A DNA stretch of 20,147 nucleotides from UBA1100 sp964533265 (GTDB lineage: Bacteria > Verrucomicrobiota > Verrucomicrobiia > Limisphaerales > UBA1100), in assembly GCA_964533265.1 (NCBI GenBank), contig CAZHJW010000025.1:1-20147 (forward strand). The letters run 5' to 3'. The position numbers and the translations under genes are program-made. Shown one piece after another: positions 8,987-16,039 of this stretch. The notes below the pieces were generated by a model that worked only from the letters and a program-made list of their open reading frames with translations, searched no databases and was not told the DNA's origin. How positions within the stretch are numbered: the stretch's first letter is position 1; every line of letters starts with the position of its first letter.

Positions 8987-10444
8987 ATGATGAATATGCA
9001 ACACGAAAGCCTTCTGCACCAAACGCGCCGACAATTTTTAGGTGATGCCAGCATGGGTCTCGGTACTGTTGCCATGGCTTCAATGATGGGCGGCACCGCA
9101 TTTGCTGACGTGGCCTTTGAACCCATGCAGCCGCTTGCGCCGCGTAAGTCGCACTTTGCGCCCAAGGCCAAGAATGTGATTTATCTCCACATGACCGGCT
9201 CGCCGCCTAGCCTGGACTTGTATGATTACAAACCGCAGCTGCAAAAGCGCGATGGTGAGAATTGTCCGGATGAATACCTAAAGGGTCGTCGGTTTGCCTT
9301 TACCTCGGGCGTGCCGAAACTGATGGGTACTCCTCACAAGTTTGCGAAGTACGGTCAAAGTGGCGCTTGGCTTAGTGATGCGTTGCCAGAACTGGCTAAG
9401 CAGGTTGACGATATTGCATTCATTAAGTCAATGACGACTGACCAGTTTAATCATGCTCCCGCGGAGCTGCTGGCTTACACAGGCAGCGCACGCGAGGGCC
9501 GGCCGAGTATGGGTTCGTGGGTGACGTATGGTCTGGGTAGTGAGAATCAAAACCTTCCTGGTTTCATGGCATTGATCTCCAGTGGCACGCAGCCTAATGG
9601 CGGCAAAAACTCTTTCGGAAGCGGTTTTCTGCCCAGCGTGTTTCAGGGCGTACAGTGTCGTTCCAAGGGCGATCCGGTCTTGTACGTTTCCAATCCGAAG
9701 GGGATGAGTCGGGACCAGCGTCGCAAGAGCCTTGATGCACTTAATGATCTGAACCGCCTGCAAGCCGCGGAACTTGGCAGCCCCGAGACGCTCACTCGCA
9801 TTGCACAGTACGAGATGGCCTTTCGGATGCAGGCGAGTGTGCCGGAGGTGATGGATATATCGAAGGAGCCTAAACACGTCCTCGATGATTACGGTGCTAA
9901 GCCAGGTTCGGGCAGTTTAGCCAATAATATTCTGCTGGCACGGCGGCTTGTGGAGAAGGGCGTGCGCTTCGTGCATCTCTTTGACTGGGGTTGGGATTTC
10001 CACGGCACGGGTGCCCCTACTGGTCTTGGTGACGGACTTCGCAATAAATGCAAGACAATGGATAAACCCGTGGCGGCGCTCATCCGCGATCTTAAGCAAC
10101 GCGGGTTGCTGGATGAAACACTCATCGTGTGGGGTGGTGAATTTGGACGTACCCCGTTTCGCGAAGGCCGCACCGCCAAGAGCAAGGTGCTGGGTCGCGA
10201 CCACTACCCGGATGTGTACACTCAGTGGATGGCCGGCGGTGGAGCTAAGGGTGGTATCACCTACGGCGCTAGTGATGAGCTCGGCTTCAAGGTCGCCGAG
10301 GACAAAGTCCACATCCACGATCTGCAGGCGACTATTCTACACCTTCTTGGTATGGATCATGAAAAGCTCCATTACCGCTTCCAAGGTCGCAAATACCGCC
10401 TCACCGATGTCCATGGAAAAGTGGTGAAAGGCGTGATCAGCTAA
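8987..10444 (+). CDS. DUF1501 domain protein, Tat-exported (copy 2)
   Basis: A 485-residue paralogue of the DUF1501 protein at 4196. The N-terminus carries a Tat motif (TRRQFLGDAS, Arg14-Arg15) and a mild hydrophobic segment ending near GGTAFA. The family stretches are present in the same order: HMTGSPPSLDLYDYKP, MTTDQFNHAPAE, GRPSMGSWVTYGLGS, VWGGEFGRTPF, GRDHYPDVYTQWMAGGG and VHIHDLQATILHLLG. The C-terminal FQGRKYRLTDVHGKVV is almost identical to that of copy 1, which suggests gene duplication of the module. A Met at codon 4 is an alternative start; all three options keep the RR motif. The TAA stop overlaps by four bases with the TAG stop of the opposite-strand Rieske gene. Confidence 0.92.
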   Translation: MMNMQHESLLHQTRRQFLGDASMGLGTVAMASMMGGTAFADVAFEPMQPLAPRKSHFAPKAKNVIYLHMTGSPPSLDLYDYKPQLQKRDGENCPDEYLKGRRFAFTSGVPKLMGTPHKFAKYGQSGAWLSDALPELAKQVDDIAFIKSMTTDQFNHAPAELLAYTGSAREGRPSMGSWVTYGLGSENQNLPGFMALISSGTQPNGGKNSFGSGFLPSVFQGVQCRSKGDPVLYVSNPKGMSRDQRRKSLDALNDLNRLQAAELGSPETLTRIAQYEMAFRMQASVPEVMDISKEPKHVLDDYGAKPGSGSLANNILLARRLVEKGVRFVHLFDWGWDFHGTGAPTGLGDGLRNKCKTMDKPVAALIRDLKQRGLLDETLIVWGGEFGRTPFREGRTAKSKVLGRDHYPDVYTQWMAGGGAKGGITYGASDELGFKVAEDKVHIHDLQATILHLLGMDHEKLHYRFQGRKYRLTDVHGKVVKGVIS

Positions 10445-10803
10445 GACTGGCTTTCGTCGAACCACAATACGCCGTCTTCCACAATTACCTCCAGCGCGTA
10501 CAGGCTTGCGCCCGCGCAAGGGCCGCGTGTGCAGAGGCCGGTGTCTGGCTCATACACCGCGCCATGAGTTTGGCACATAATGACTTCACCCTTGGTGTCA
10601 AAGAAGCGGTTGTCACCGTAATCGAGTGTAATTGGAATGTGTCGACAGGTGTTTTCATAGGCAAAGAGCTCCCCTTTGAAACGTCCCACAAATCCCTCTT
10701 GAGGACGTTTGCCGCGGGTAAAGGAAAACTTCATTGTTTTCCCTTCCTCAACTTCATCGATTGCGGCAATTCTTATGCGTGACACGCGGCTAATCCTATT
10801 CAT
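10441..10803 (-). CDS. Small Rieske [2Fe-2S] ferredoxin-like protein
   Basis: From the ATG at 10803 the product has 120 residues. The Rieske cluster ligands are clear: Cys53 and His55 in NTCRHIPI, and Cys77 and His80 in VIMCQTHGAVYEPDTG, 21 residues apart. CTRGPCAGASL follows, with two further cysteines, as in a group of stand-alone bacterial Rieske ferredoxins. There is no signal peptide, so a cytosolic electron carrier is expected, possibly for an oxygenase; the PhyH-like gene does not itself need one. The start is uncertain: an ATG at 10860 would add 19 residues. An ATG at 10734 has the better Shine-Dalgarno-like sequence (GAGGAAGGG) but would remove the first strand of the fold. It is convergent with the second DUF1501 gene and divergent from the hydrolase gene. 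Confidence 0.85.
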   Translation of the reverse strand: MNRISRVSRIRIAAIDEVEEGKTMKFSFTRGKRPQEGFVGRFKGELFAYENTCRHIPITLDYGDNRFFDTKGEVIMCQTHGAVYEPDTGLCTRGPCAGASLYALEVIVEDGVLWFDESQS

Positions 10804-10815
10804 CGAATTCAATCG

Positions 10816-10828
10816 GAAAAGACTTTTC
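10816..10828. promoter_or_regulatory. 13-base palindrome in Rieske/hydrolase divergent region
   Basis: GAAAAG-A-CTTTTC is a perfect 6-base inverted repeat around one central base. It lies between the divergent starts of the Rieske gene (10803) and the hydrolase gene (10859), where a shared operator would be expected. The whole gap is only 55 bases, so the promoters must overlap it or lie within the neighbouring coding sequence. If the Rieske gene actually starts at 10860 the palindrome would be coding. Confidence 0.3.
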
Positions 10829-10858
10829 GTAATGTGTGACTTTGGCAAACTGTTCGCC

Positions 10859-11824
10859 ATGAAAGCACTTATCTCTTTATTGCTGATTACCACTGGGATT
10901 TTGGCTGCACCGAAGGGATGGCCTGAATCTGTTAATGAAATCAAATATCTGAGTAAAGCTGATCAGACACAACAGCGGGCATTGATTTATTTTCCTTTAA
11001 TGAAGGATGAGCCGAGGCCTTTATTAGTGGGGCTACACACTTGGTCGGGCGATTACCGCCAAACTGGGAGTATTCCCTACGCCAAGTGGTGCATTGATAA
11101 AAAATGGAATTTTATTCATCCAGATTTTCGAGGGCCTAACCGAAGACCCGCTGCAACCGGTTCGGAGCTGGTTGTCCAAGACATTCTCAGTGCAGTGGAG
11201 TACGCGAAGAAAAATTCGAACGTAGATGAGAACCGTATTTATCTTGTGGGTGCCTCGGGAGGAGGATATGCGAGCTTACTCATGGCTGGCCGAGCACCCG
11301 AACTCTGGGCGGGAGTGTCCTCTTGGGTGCCGATCTCCGATCTCGCGAAATGGCATCATCAAACCACTCAGCGCAAACTTCGGTATGCAAAAGAAATTGA
11401 AAAATCCATTGGCGGCAAACCGATGCCTGGCAGCAAGGCTTTGGCAGAGGCTCGCAAGCGTTCAGTGATTACCTACCTTGCTCGTGCCAAAGGGGTAAAC
11501 CTCGATATCAATGCCGGCATTACAGATGGACACAACGGGAGTGTGCCGATTAGCCATTCGCTCGAGGCGTTTAATATTCTGGCACATGGGAAAGATCGTA
11601 TTAGCATCGATCTGATTGGGGAATTTACACGGACAGCCAAGGTGCCAGAGGCTCTCCATGGACATGCACCGGTTGATCGGGATTACGGCAAAAAAATCGT
11701 GCTTTTTCGCAGGAGATCGGGGGCGGTCCGGGTTACTATTTTTCAAGGCGGACACGAAATTATCGCCCAAGCGGCCTTGCAATGGTTGGCCAAACAGAAG
11801 AGGATGCGTGCCCCAAAAAAATGA
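10859..11824 (+). CDS. Secreted alpha/beta hydrolase (S9/dienelactone-hydrolase-like)
   Basis: A protein of 321 residues with a signal peptide (MKALISLLLITTGILAAPKG), expected in the periplasm or outside the cell. The nucleophile elbow is GASGGG with Ser133. A plausible acid is Asp223 in GITDGHNGSVPISHS, which resembles the G..D..VP segment of S9-type peptidases, and the catalytic His would be His299 in FQGGHEII. The early HPDFRGPNRRPAATGSELVVQDI segment also fits S9-like hydrolases. I chose the ATG at 10859 because it gives a proper signal peptide; upstream in-frame starts would place 50 extra residues over the Rieske gene. Its stop overlaps the next start in an ATGA junction, so the ROK gene is translationally coupled. 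Substrate unknown: peptide, acyl ester or sugar ester are all possible. Confidence 0.85.
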   Translation: MKALISLLLITTGILAAPKGWPESVNEIKYLSKADQTQQRALIYFPLMKDEPRPLLVGLHTWSGDYRQTGSIPYAKWCIDKKWNFIHPDFRGPNRRPAATGSELVVQDILSAVEYAKKNSNVDENRIYLVGASGGGYASLLMAGRAPELWAGVSSWVPISDLAKWHHQTTQRKLRYAKEIEKSIGGKPMPGSKALAEARKRSVITYLARAKGVNLDINAGITDGHNGSVPISHSLEAFNILAHGKDRISIDLIGEFTRTAKVPEALHGHAPVDRDYGKKIVLFRRRSGAVRVTIFQGGHEIIAQAALQWLAKQKRMRAPKK

Positions 11825-13215
11825 GTGAAGTGAATCTATTGCCCGAACCGAAGTTTCTTCCAGAACTGCACCCGACCTATCGGCCCGCGGTATTGGCCAA
11901 TCGCGCTTTCGAGTCAGTCGCCCGCGATACGGGCTCGGCAGTGGAGGTGGGTATTGCGCTCGAGCAGGCAGATGGTTCTGTGTTTCACTATCAAACAGTC
12001 CTGTTTGCTAGCGACCATGAATTGTCGAATAACAACTTTCGTCATCTCGAACGCATAGTGAAGTTTCTGTTGTGGCAACGTGGCGGCTGGAAGATTCACC
12101 TGAGTGGAGCCGATGCATACGTGCAGCAGTTGCAAGAATACTACCAGACGAATAAGTTTGGCAAATTCGATGATGACGTTATTGGCGTCAAGAATAATGG
12201 TCATGCACTCGAAGTGGTGGCCTGTTCCGAGTTGCCAGCAGAGAATTCGCAAGCTCGGCCGATCGGACGGCATTTGGATGGCTGCCGTATTGGATTTGAT
12301 TTGGGTGGTAGCGACCGCAAGGCTGCCGCCGTGGTCGATGGTGAGGTGAAATTCAGTGAAGAAATTGTTTGGGACCCCTATTTTGAGCCCAATCCTAACT
12401 ATCACTATGAAGGCATCAAGGATTCACTGAAACGGGCGGCTGAACATTTGCCGCGTGTGGATGCCATCGGTGGCAGCGCGGCCGGGTGCTATTCGCACAA
12501 CCGCGTGACATGGGCGTCACTGTTTCGGGGAGTCGGTCCGGAAGATTTTGATGCTAAGGTGCGCGATATGTTCCTGAAAATCAGTGAGGAATGGAACGCC
12601 CCACTCGAGGTGATTAACGATGGAGAGGTGACCGCACTCGCTGGATCCATGGCGCTTAAAAAGAATGGGGTGCTCGGTATTGCCATGGGGACCAGCCAAG
12701 GTGGTGGCTACATTGACATGGATGGAAATATTACAACCTGGCTCAGCGAATTGGCCTTTGCGCCTGTGGATCTTCATCCATCAGCTCCGGCTGATGAATG
12801 GAGCGGTGACCTTGGCTGTGGTGCACAGTATTTCTCGCAACAGGCTGTGGGCCGTCTCCTGCCTGCTTCGGGCATCGAATACGACAAGGATCTGAAACTG
12901 CCTGAGCAATTAAAGATCGTGCAGAAGCTCATGGAGGCAGGTGATGAGCGCGCACACAAGATCTATGATGCCATTGGAATTTATCTGGGCTACTCGCTGG
13001 CACACTACGCCGAATTCTATGATTTTGAATATGTGCTGCTCTTAGGCCGCGTGACTAGTGGTCCGGGCGGAGAGTTGATTATTGAGCGGTCCAAAGAAGT
13101 GATGGTGGCGGAATTCCCCGAACTGGCCAAGCGCATCAAGTTCCATATTCCGGACGAAATGGAAAAACGCCACGGTCAAGCGGTTGCGGCCGCAAGTTTG
13201 CCTAAGATTGGCTAA
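11821..13215 (+). CDS. ROK-like sugar kinase/ASKHA-fold protein with N-terminal extension
   Basis: From the ATG that overlaps the hydrolase stop, the product has 464 residues, against 300-400 in most ROK proteins. The ATP-binding phosphate-1 motif IGFDLGGSDRKAAAVVDG (Asp160) appears only after about 155 residues of unrecognised sequence. The core then follows the ROK order: AIGGSAAGCY, VINDGEVTALAGS with the likely catalytic Asp267, a phosphate-2 motif MGTSQGGGYI (289-298), and LSELAFAPVD in the place of the usual GE.GH segment. The CxCGxxGCxE zinc motif of classical ROK proteins is absent; only LGCGAQYFS is present. No DNA-binding helix-turn-helix is evident, so a kinase or kinase-like sugar sensor is favoured over a repressor. 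The neighbours (secreted hydrolase, DUF1080) support a role in saccharide metabolism. Confidence 0.82.
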   Translation: MSEVNLLPEPKFLPELHPTYRPAVLANRAFESVARDTGSAVEVGIALEQADGSVFHYQTVLFASDHELSNNNFRHLERIVKFLLWQRGGWKIHLSGADAYVQQLQEYYQTNKFGKFDDDVIGVKNNGHALEVVACSELPAENSQARPIGRHLDGCRIGFDLGGSDRKAAAVVDGEVKFSEEIVWDPYFEPNPNYHYEGIKDSLKRAAEHLPRVDAIGGSAAGCYSHNRVTWASLFRGVGPEDFDAKVRDMFLKISEEWNAPLEVINDGEVTALAGSMALKKNGVLGIAMGTSQGGGYIDMDGNITTWLSELAFAPVDLHPSAPADEWSGDLGCGAQYFSQQAVGRLLPASGIEYDKDLKLPEQLKIVQKLMEAGDERAHKIYDAIGIYLGYSLAHYAEFYDFEYVLLLGRVTSGPGGELIIERSKEVMVAEFPELAKRIKFHIPDEMEKRHGQAVAAASLPKIG

Positions 13216-13293
13216 GAAGCAAAAGAAGGCTGGAAGGGCTTGCAATCATGTGTGACCTGCTCATTATCAGGCCGTTCCACGAACGTTTTTATC

Positions 13294-14613
13294 ATGAAAC
13301 TTATTCCTGTATTCCTACTCGCCGCTGTTACTTTGCAAGGTGCGGCGCTTAATCAGCCCCCCAAGGGTTTTACCGCGTTATTCAATGGCAAAGATCTCAC
13401 TGGTTGGTGGGGTCTGAAGACCGAGGATCCGGCCAAGTGGATGGCACTTGAAAAGGATGCGTTTGCCAAGAAAAAGGCTGATAGCCTCAAGGATATCAAT
13501 GAGCACTGGAGTGTCGAGAATGGTGAACTGGTGAATGATGGCCATGGTCTTTATCTGAGTACGGAGAAAAACTACGGTGACTTTGAGTTGTATGTTGATT
13601 ACAAAACCGTGGCCAAAGCCGATAGCGGAATCTATCTGCGTGGCATTCCGCAGGTTCAAATTTGGGACTACACCAAGGAAGGAGGAAAATGGAACATCGG
13701 GGCGGACAAAGGTTCGGGTGGCTTGTGGAATAACCCAAAGGGTGATTCAGGCAAGGATCCCAAGATGCTGGCTGACAAGCCTTTTGGACAATGGAACAGT
13801 TTCCGGATCATTATGGTGGGCGAACGGGTGACAATTTGGTTGAATGGTAAACTGATTATTGAGCACGCAAGGCTGAACAATTTTTGGGATCGAAAGAATC
13901 CTCTTGGCAAGCAAAAGCCTGTAATACGTCGTGGACCGATTGAATTACAAACTCATGGAGGAGAAATTCGCTGGCGCAATATATTTATTCGCGAAATTGA
14001 ACCCAAAGAGGCAAATGAGTATCTTGCACAAGCCACCACCAAGGGGTTCAAGCAGATATTTAATGGATCTGACATGAGTGGATGGGCTGGGCCGATTGAT
14101 AATTATCAGGTTGTAGATGGTGCCTTGGCCTGCAAGAAAGGCAAGGGAGGCACAGTTTACACGAAAGAGGAATACGGTGACTTTGTGGCGAAGATGGAGA
14201 TCAAAATCCCAAAAGGTGGCAATAATGGCTTGGCTATCCGTTATCCCGGCAAGGGAGATACTGCTTATGTAGGGATGTGTGAGTTACAAGTTCTCGATAA
14301 TACCGCACCGGGTTATGCGAAGCTAAAGACACAGCAATACCATGGATCGGCCTACGGCATGGCGGCAGCGCACCGGGGATATTTGAGGGAGCCGGGCGAA
14401 TGGAATTATCAGGAGGTTACGGTGAAAGGTTCGACCATCCATGTGGAACTCAATGGGGTAACCATACTGAATGCTGATTTAAGCAAGGTTGAAAATCCCA
14501 TGGCTCCCATTGCGAAATTCAAGGGTCGTACCCGTACGAAAGGGCATTTTGGATTCGCCGGTCACGGCGCGGCGGTACAGTTCCGCAATGTGAGCATCAA
14601 GCGCTTGAAATAA
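13294..14613 (+). CDS. Secreted protein with two DUF1080 (3-keto-disaccharide hydrolase-like) domains
   Basis: The 439-residue product starts with a signal peptide (MKLIPVFLLAAVTLQGAAL) at the ATG at 13294; an in-frame start at 13240 would add 18 polar residues and hide it. Two DUF1080 domains lie in tandem. The first (about 24-245) opens with PKGFTALFNGKDLTGWWG and includes ENGELVNDG, DFELYVDYK, GIYLRGIPQVQIWD and IELQTHGGEIRWRNIFIREI. The second (about 248-438) opens with TKGFKQIFNGSDMSGWAG and includes YGDFVAKMEIKIPKGGNNGLAIRY, MCELQVLDN and GAAVQFRNVSIKRL. The fold is a concanavalin-like jelly roll, and some members hydrolyse 3-keto-glycosides. Periplasmic or extracellular glycan binding or cleavage is therefore inferred. 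It lies 78 bases after the ROK gene, probably in the same transcript. Confidence 0.9.
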   Translation: MKLIPVFLLAAVTLQGAALNQPPKGFTALFNGKDLTGWWGLKTEDPAKWMALEKDAFAKKKADSLKDINEHWSVENGELVNDGHGLYLSTEKNYGDFELYVDYKTVAKADSGIYLRGIPQVQIWDYTKEGGKWNIGADKGSGGLWNNPKGDSGKDPKMLADKPFGQWNSFRIIMVGERVTIWLNGKLIIEHARLNNFWDRKNPLGKQKPVIRRGPIELQTHGGEIRWRNIFIREIEPKEANEYLAQATTKGFKQIFNGSDMSGWAGPIDNYQVVDGALACKKGKGGTVYTKEEYGDFVAKMEIKIPKGGNNGLAIRYPGKGDTAYVGMCELQVLDNTAPGYAKLKTQQYHGSAYGMAAAHRGYLREPGEWNYQEVTVKGSTIHVELNGVTILNADLSKVENPMAPIAKFKGRTRTKGHFGFAGHGAAVQFRNVSIKRLK

Positions 14614-14651
14614 GGCGGTTGGGGGAATTTTCCAATTGAAACAGCGACAGA

Positions 14652-15992
14652 TTAAACGCCCTGGCGCTCTGATTGTTTTTTTTGTGCGAGTAGCTGCTGG
14701 CAGCCATTAGCCATATTCAGGTATATTACAAACGACTCGTCGGCAGCCAGTTTTTCCTGCACCAGCTCACTGAGAGCATCTTTTTGCAATGTAATGAGTT
14801 CCTCCTCAAGGTTATCAATTGTGTCCTCGCCTTCCCGAAGGCGCCCCATGATGCTGTCTATGGCTTGATAATATATATCAATCCGATCCTTGCGCTTTTG
14901 AAGTAGCCACTTGCGAAACCCACTCACGAAACCCCAAAGAAGAATAGTAGTGGATATCACAAAACCCATGGCTTCAGCATATTTGACGAGGAATCCAGGT
15001 TCATCGCGCCGTAGATAGTTTTCTGCACCCACATGCACTGGAAATTGTAGTTGTAGGGTGGATTTTTGTTCATCAAGCTTACTAAAGGACGAGTGTTTTT
15101 GGGAAAGCACAGCACGATGTTCAAAAATGGTACGGGTGATGGTCTCCACCAATTCTTCAGGTAAGGATTTATGGCAGGCGAGTATGGCTTTCACGCCAAC
15201 GGTGGGGATTGGTTTTTTGGGATGACCGGGTCTTCCGTTTAACCCTGGGTAGGCGAGTAAAGGGATGGTGTGCGCGGTGACGTATGGATAATGTACACGG
15301 AATCCTTCCGCCAAATCGCGAGCCCAGGATTTGCTGTCTGATTCGCCGCCATTATCTGGAGGAACAACGAGGTGTGCGAGTTCGACTTGGCCTGACTGGA
15401 GGGCCTTGGTACAAGCCTGATTTCCGAGTCCCGTTAGAAACATGAGGGCATCTATTTCACCAGACACCAACTGCTGAGTTGCTGTGTCAAGTGGGAGATG
15501 AACAATAGTTAATTCTTTAATAGGAACACCTAGGTAATGGAAGATCTCACGAGTGAATTGCTCAGAACCGCTACCCTTCGGTCCGACAGCGATTTTTTTA
15601 CCTGTTAGATCACGAAGCGATCGAATTCCCGCCTCGCGGTGAAAGAGGAAATGTAACAGTTCTGAGTGGATGGCCGTGATACTGCGAATTTGCGCGCCTG
15701 CTTTGGTATCATTTTGGAGGAGCGCAATATGCGCTGTTTCTTTCTGTAGTTGTTCAACGTTGTCTAGACTACCCTTAGTCTTAATGACTTCTATTTTGAT
15801 TTGCGGTTGGGCAGCTTCGATTTCTTTTGCGAGTACCAATGCAAGTTCATGATAGAGTCCACCGGGCTGTCCTGCTGCGAAGGTAAGCTTGTGGTCCTCG
15901 GGAAGGAGTAAGTATCGTACCATTAGTACGACGAGTAGCAGCCCGACCACGCCAAGGCCGATCAACCATTTAGGAATTGATTCGTTCTGCAC
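14652..15992 (-). CDS. TAXI-family solute-binding protein with two membrane anchors and coiled coil
   Basis: The 446-residue product (GTG start; an in-frame stop lies four codons upstream) has an N-terminal hydrophobic helix at about 9-30 (LIGLGVVGLLLVVLMVRYLL). A TAXI/NMT1-type periplasmic binding domain follows (about 35-330): FAAGQPGGLYHELALVLAKE, KGSLDNVEQLQ, TGKKIAVGPKGSGSEQFTREI and SGEIDALMFLTG. Unlike soluble TAXI receptors of about 320 residues, it continues with a second membrane helix (about 341-359, MGFVISTTILLWGFVSGF), a basic stop-transfer segment and an acidic coiled coil (about 370-410). No TRAP permease genes are visible nearby. It could be an anchored receptor for a distant transporter or a sensor-like protein; both are inference. 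It is convergent with the DUF1080 gene, with 38 bases between stops. Confidence 0.85.
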   Translation of the reverse strand: MQNESIPKWLIGLGVVGLLLVVLMVRYLLLPEDHKLTFAAGQPGGLYHELALVLAKEIEAAQPQIKIEVIKTKGSLDNVEQLQKETAHIALLQNDTKAGAQIRSITAIHSELLHFLFHREAGIRSLRDLTGKKIAVGPKGSGSEQFTREIFHYLGVPIKELTIVHLPLDTATQQLVSGEIDALMFLTGLGNQACTKALQSGQVELAHLVVPPDNGGESDSKSWARDLAEGFRVHYPYVTAHTIPLLAYPGLNGRPGHPKKPIPTVGVKAILACHKSLPEELVETITRTIFEHRAVLSQKHSSFSKLDEQKSTLQLQFPVHVGAENYLRRDEPGFLVKYAEAMGFVISTTILLWGFVSGFRKWLLQKRKDRIDIYYQAIDSIMGRLREGEDTIDNLEEELITLQKDALSELVQEKLAADESFVIYLNMANGCQQLLAQKKQSERQGV

Positions 15993-16039
15993 AGTGGAAG
16001 AACTCTAACTGATCAGAACACTGTTGGCAATTGCTGGAA

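Noticed and set aside
9948..10427. Same-strand frame of about 159 codons inside the second DUF1501 gene
   Set aside because: It overlaps highly conserved DUF1501 motifs in another frame and is rich in unusual residues; a frame-shifted shadow.
10709..10858. Upstream extension of the hydrolase gene by 50 codons
   Set aside because: It would cover the start of the Rieske gene and bury the evident signal peptide that begins at 10859.
13240..13293. Upstream start for the DUF1080 protein
   Set aside because: It adds 18 polar residues before a clear signal peptide; the ATG at 13294 is preferred.
14614..14651. Possible bidirectional terminator between DUF1080 and TAXI genes (TTGG...CCAA)
   Set aside because: The stem is only four bases with no following T-run on either strand, so it is too weak to call.
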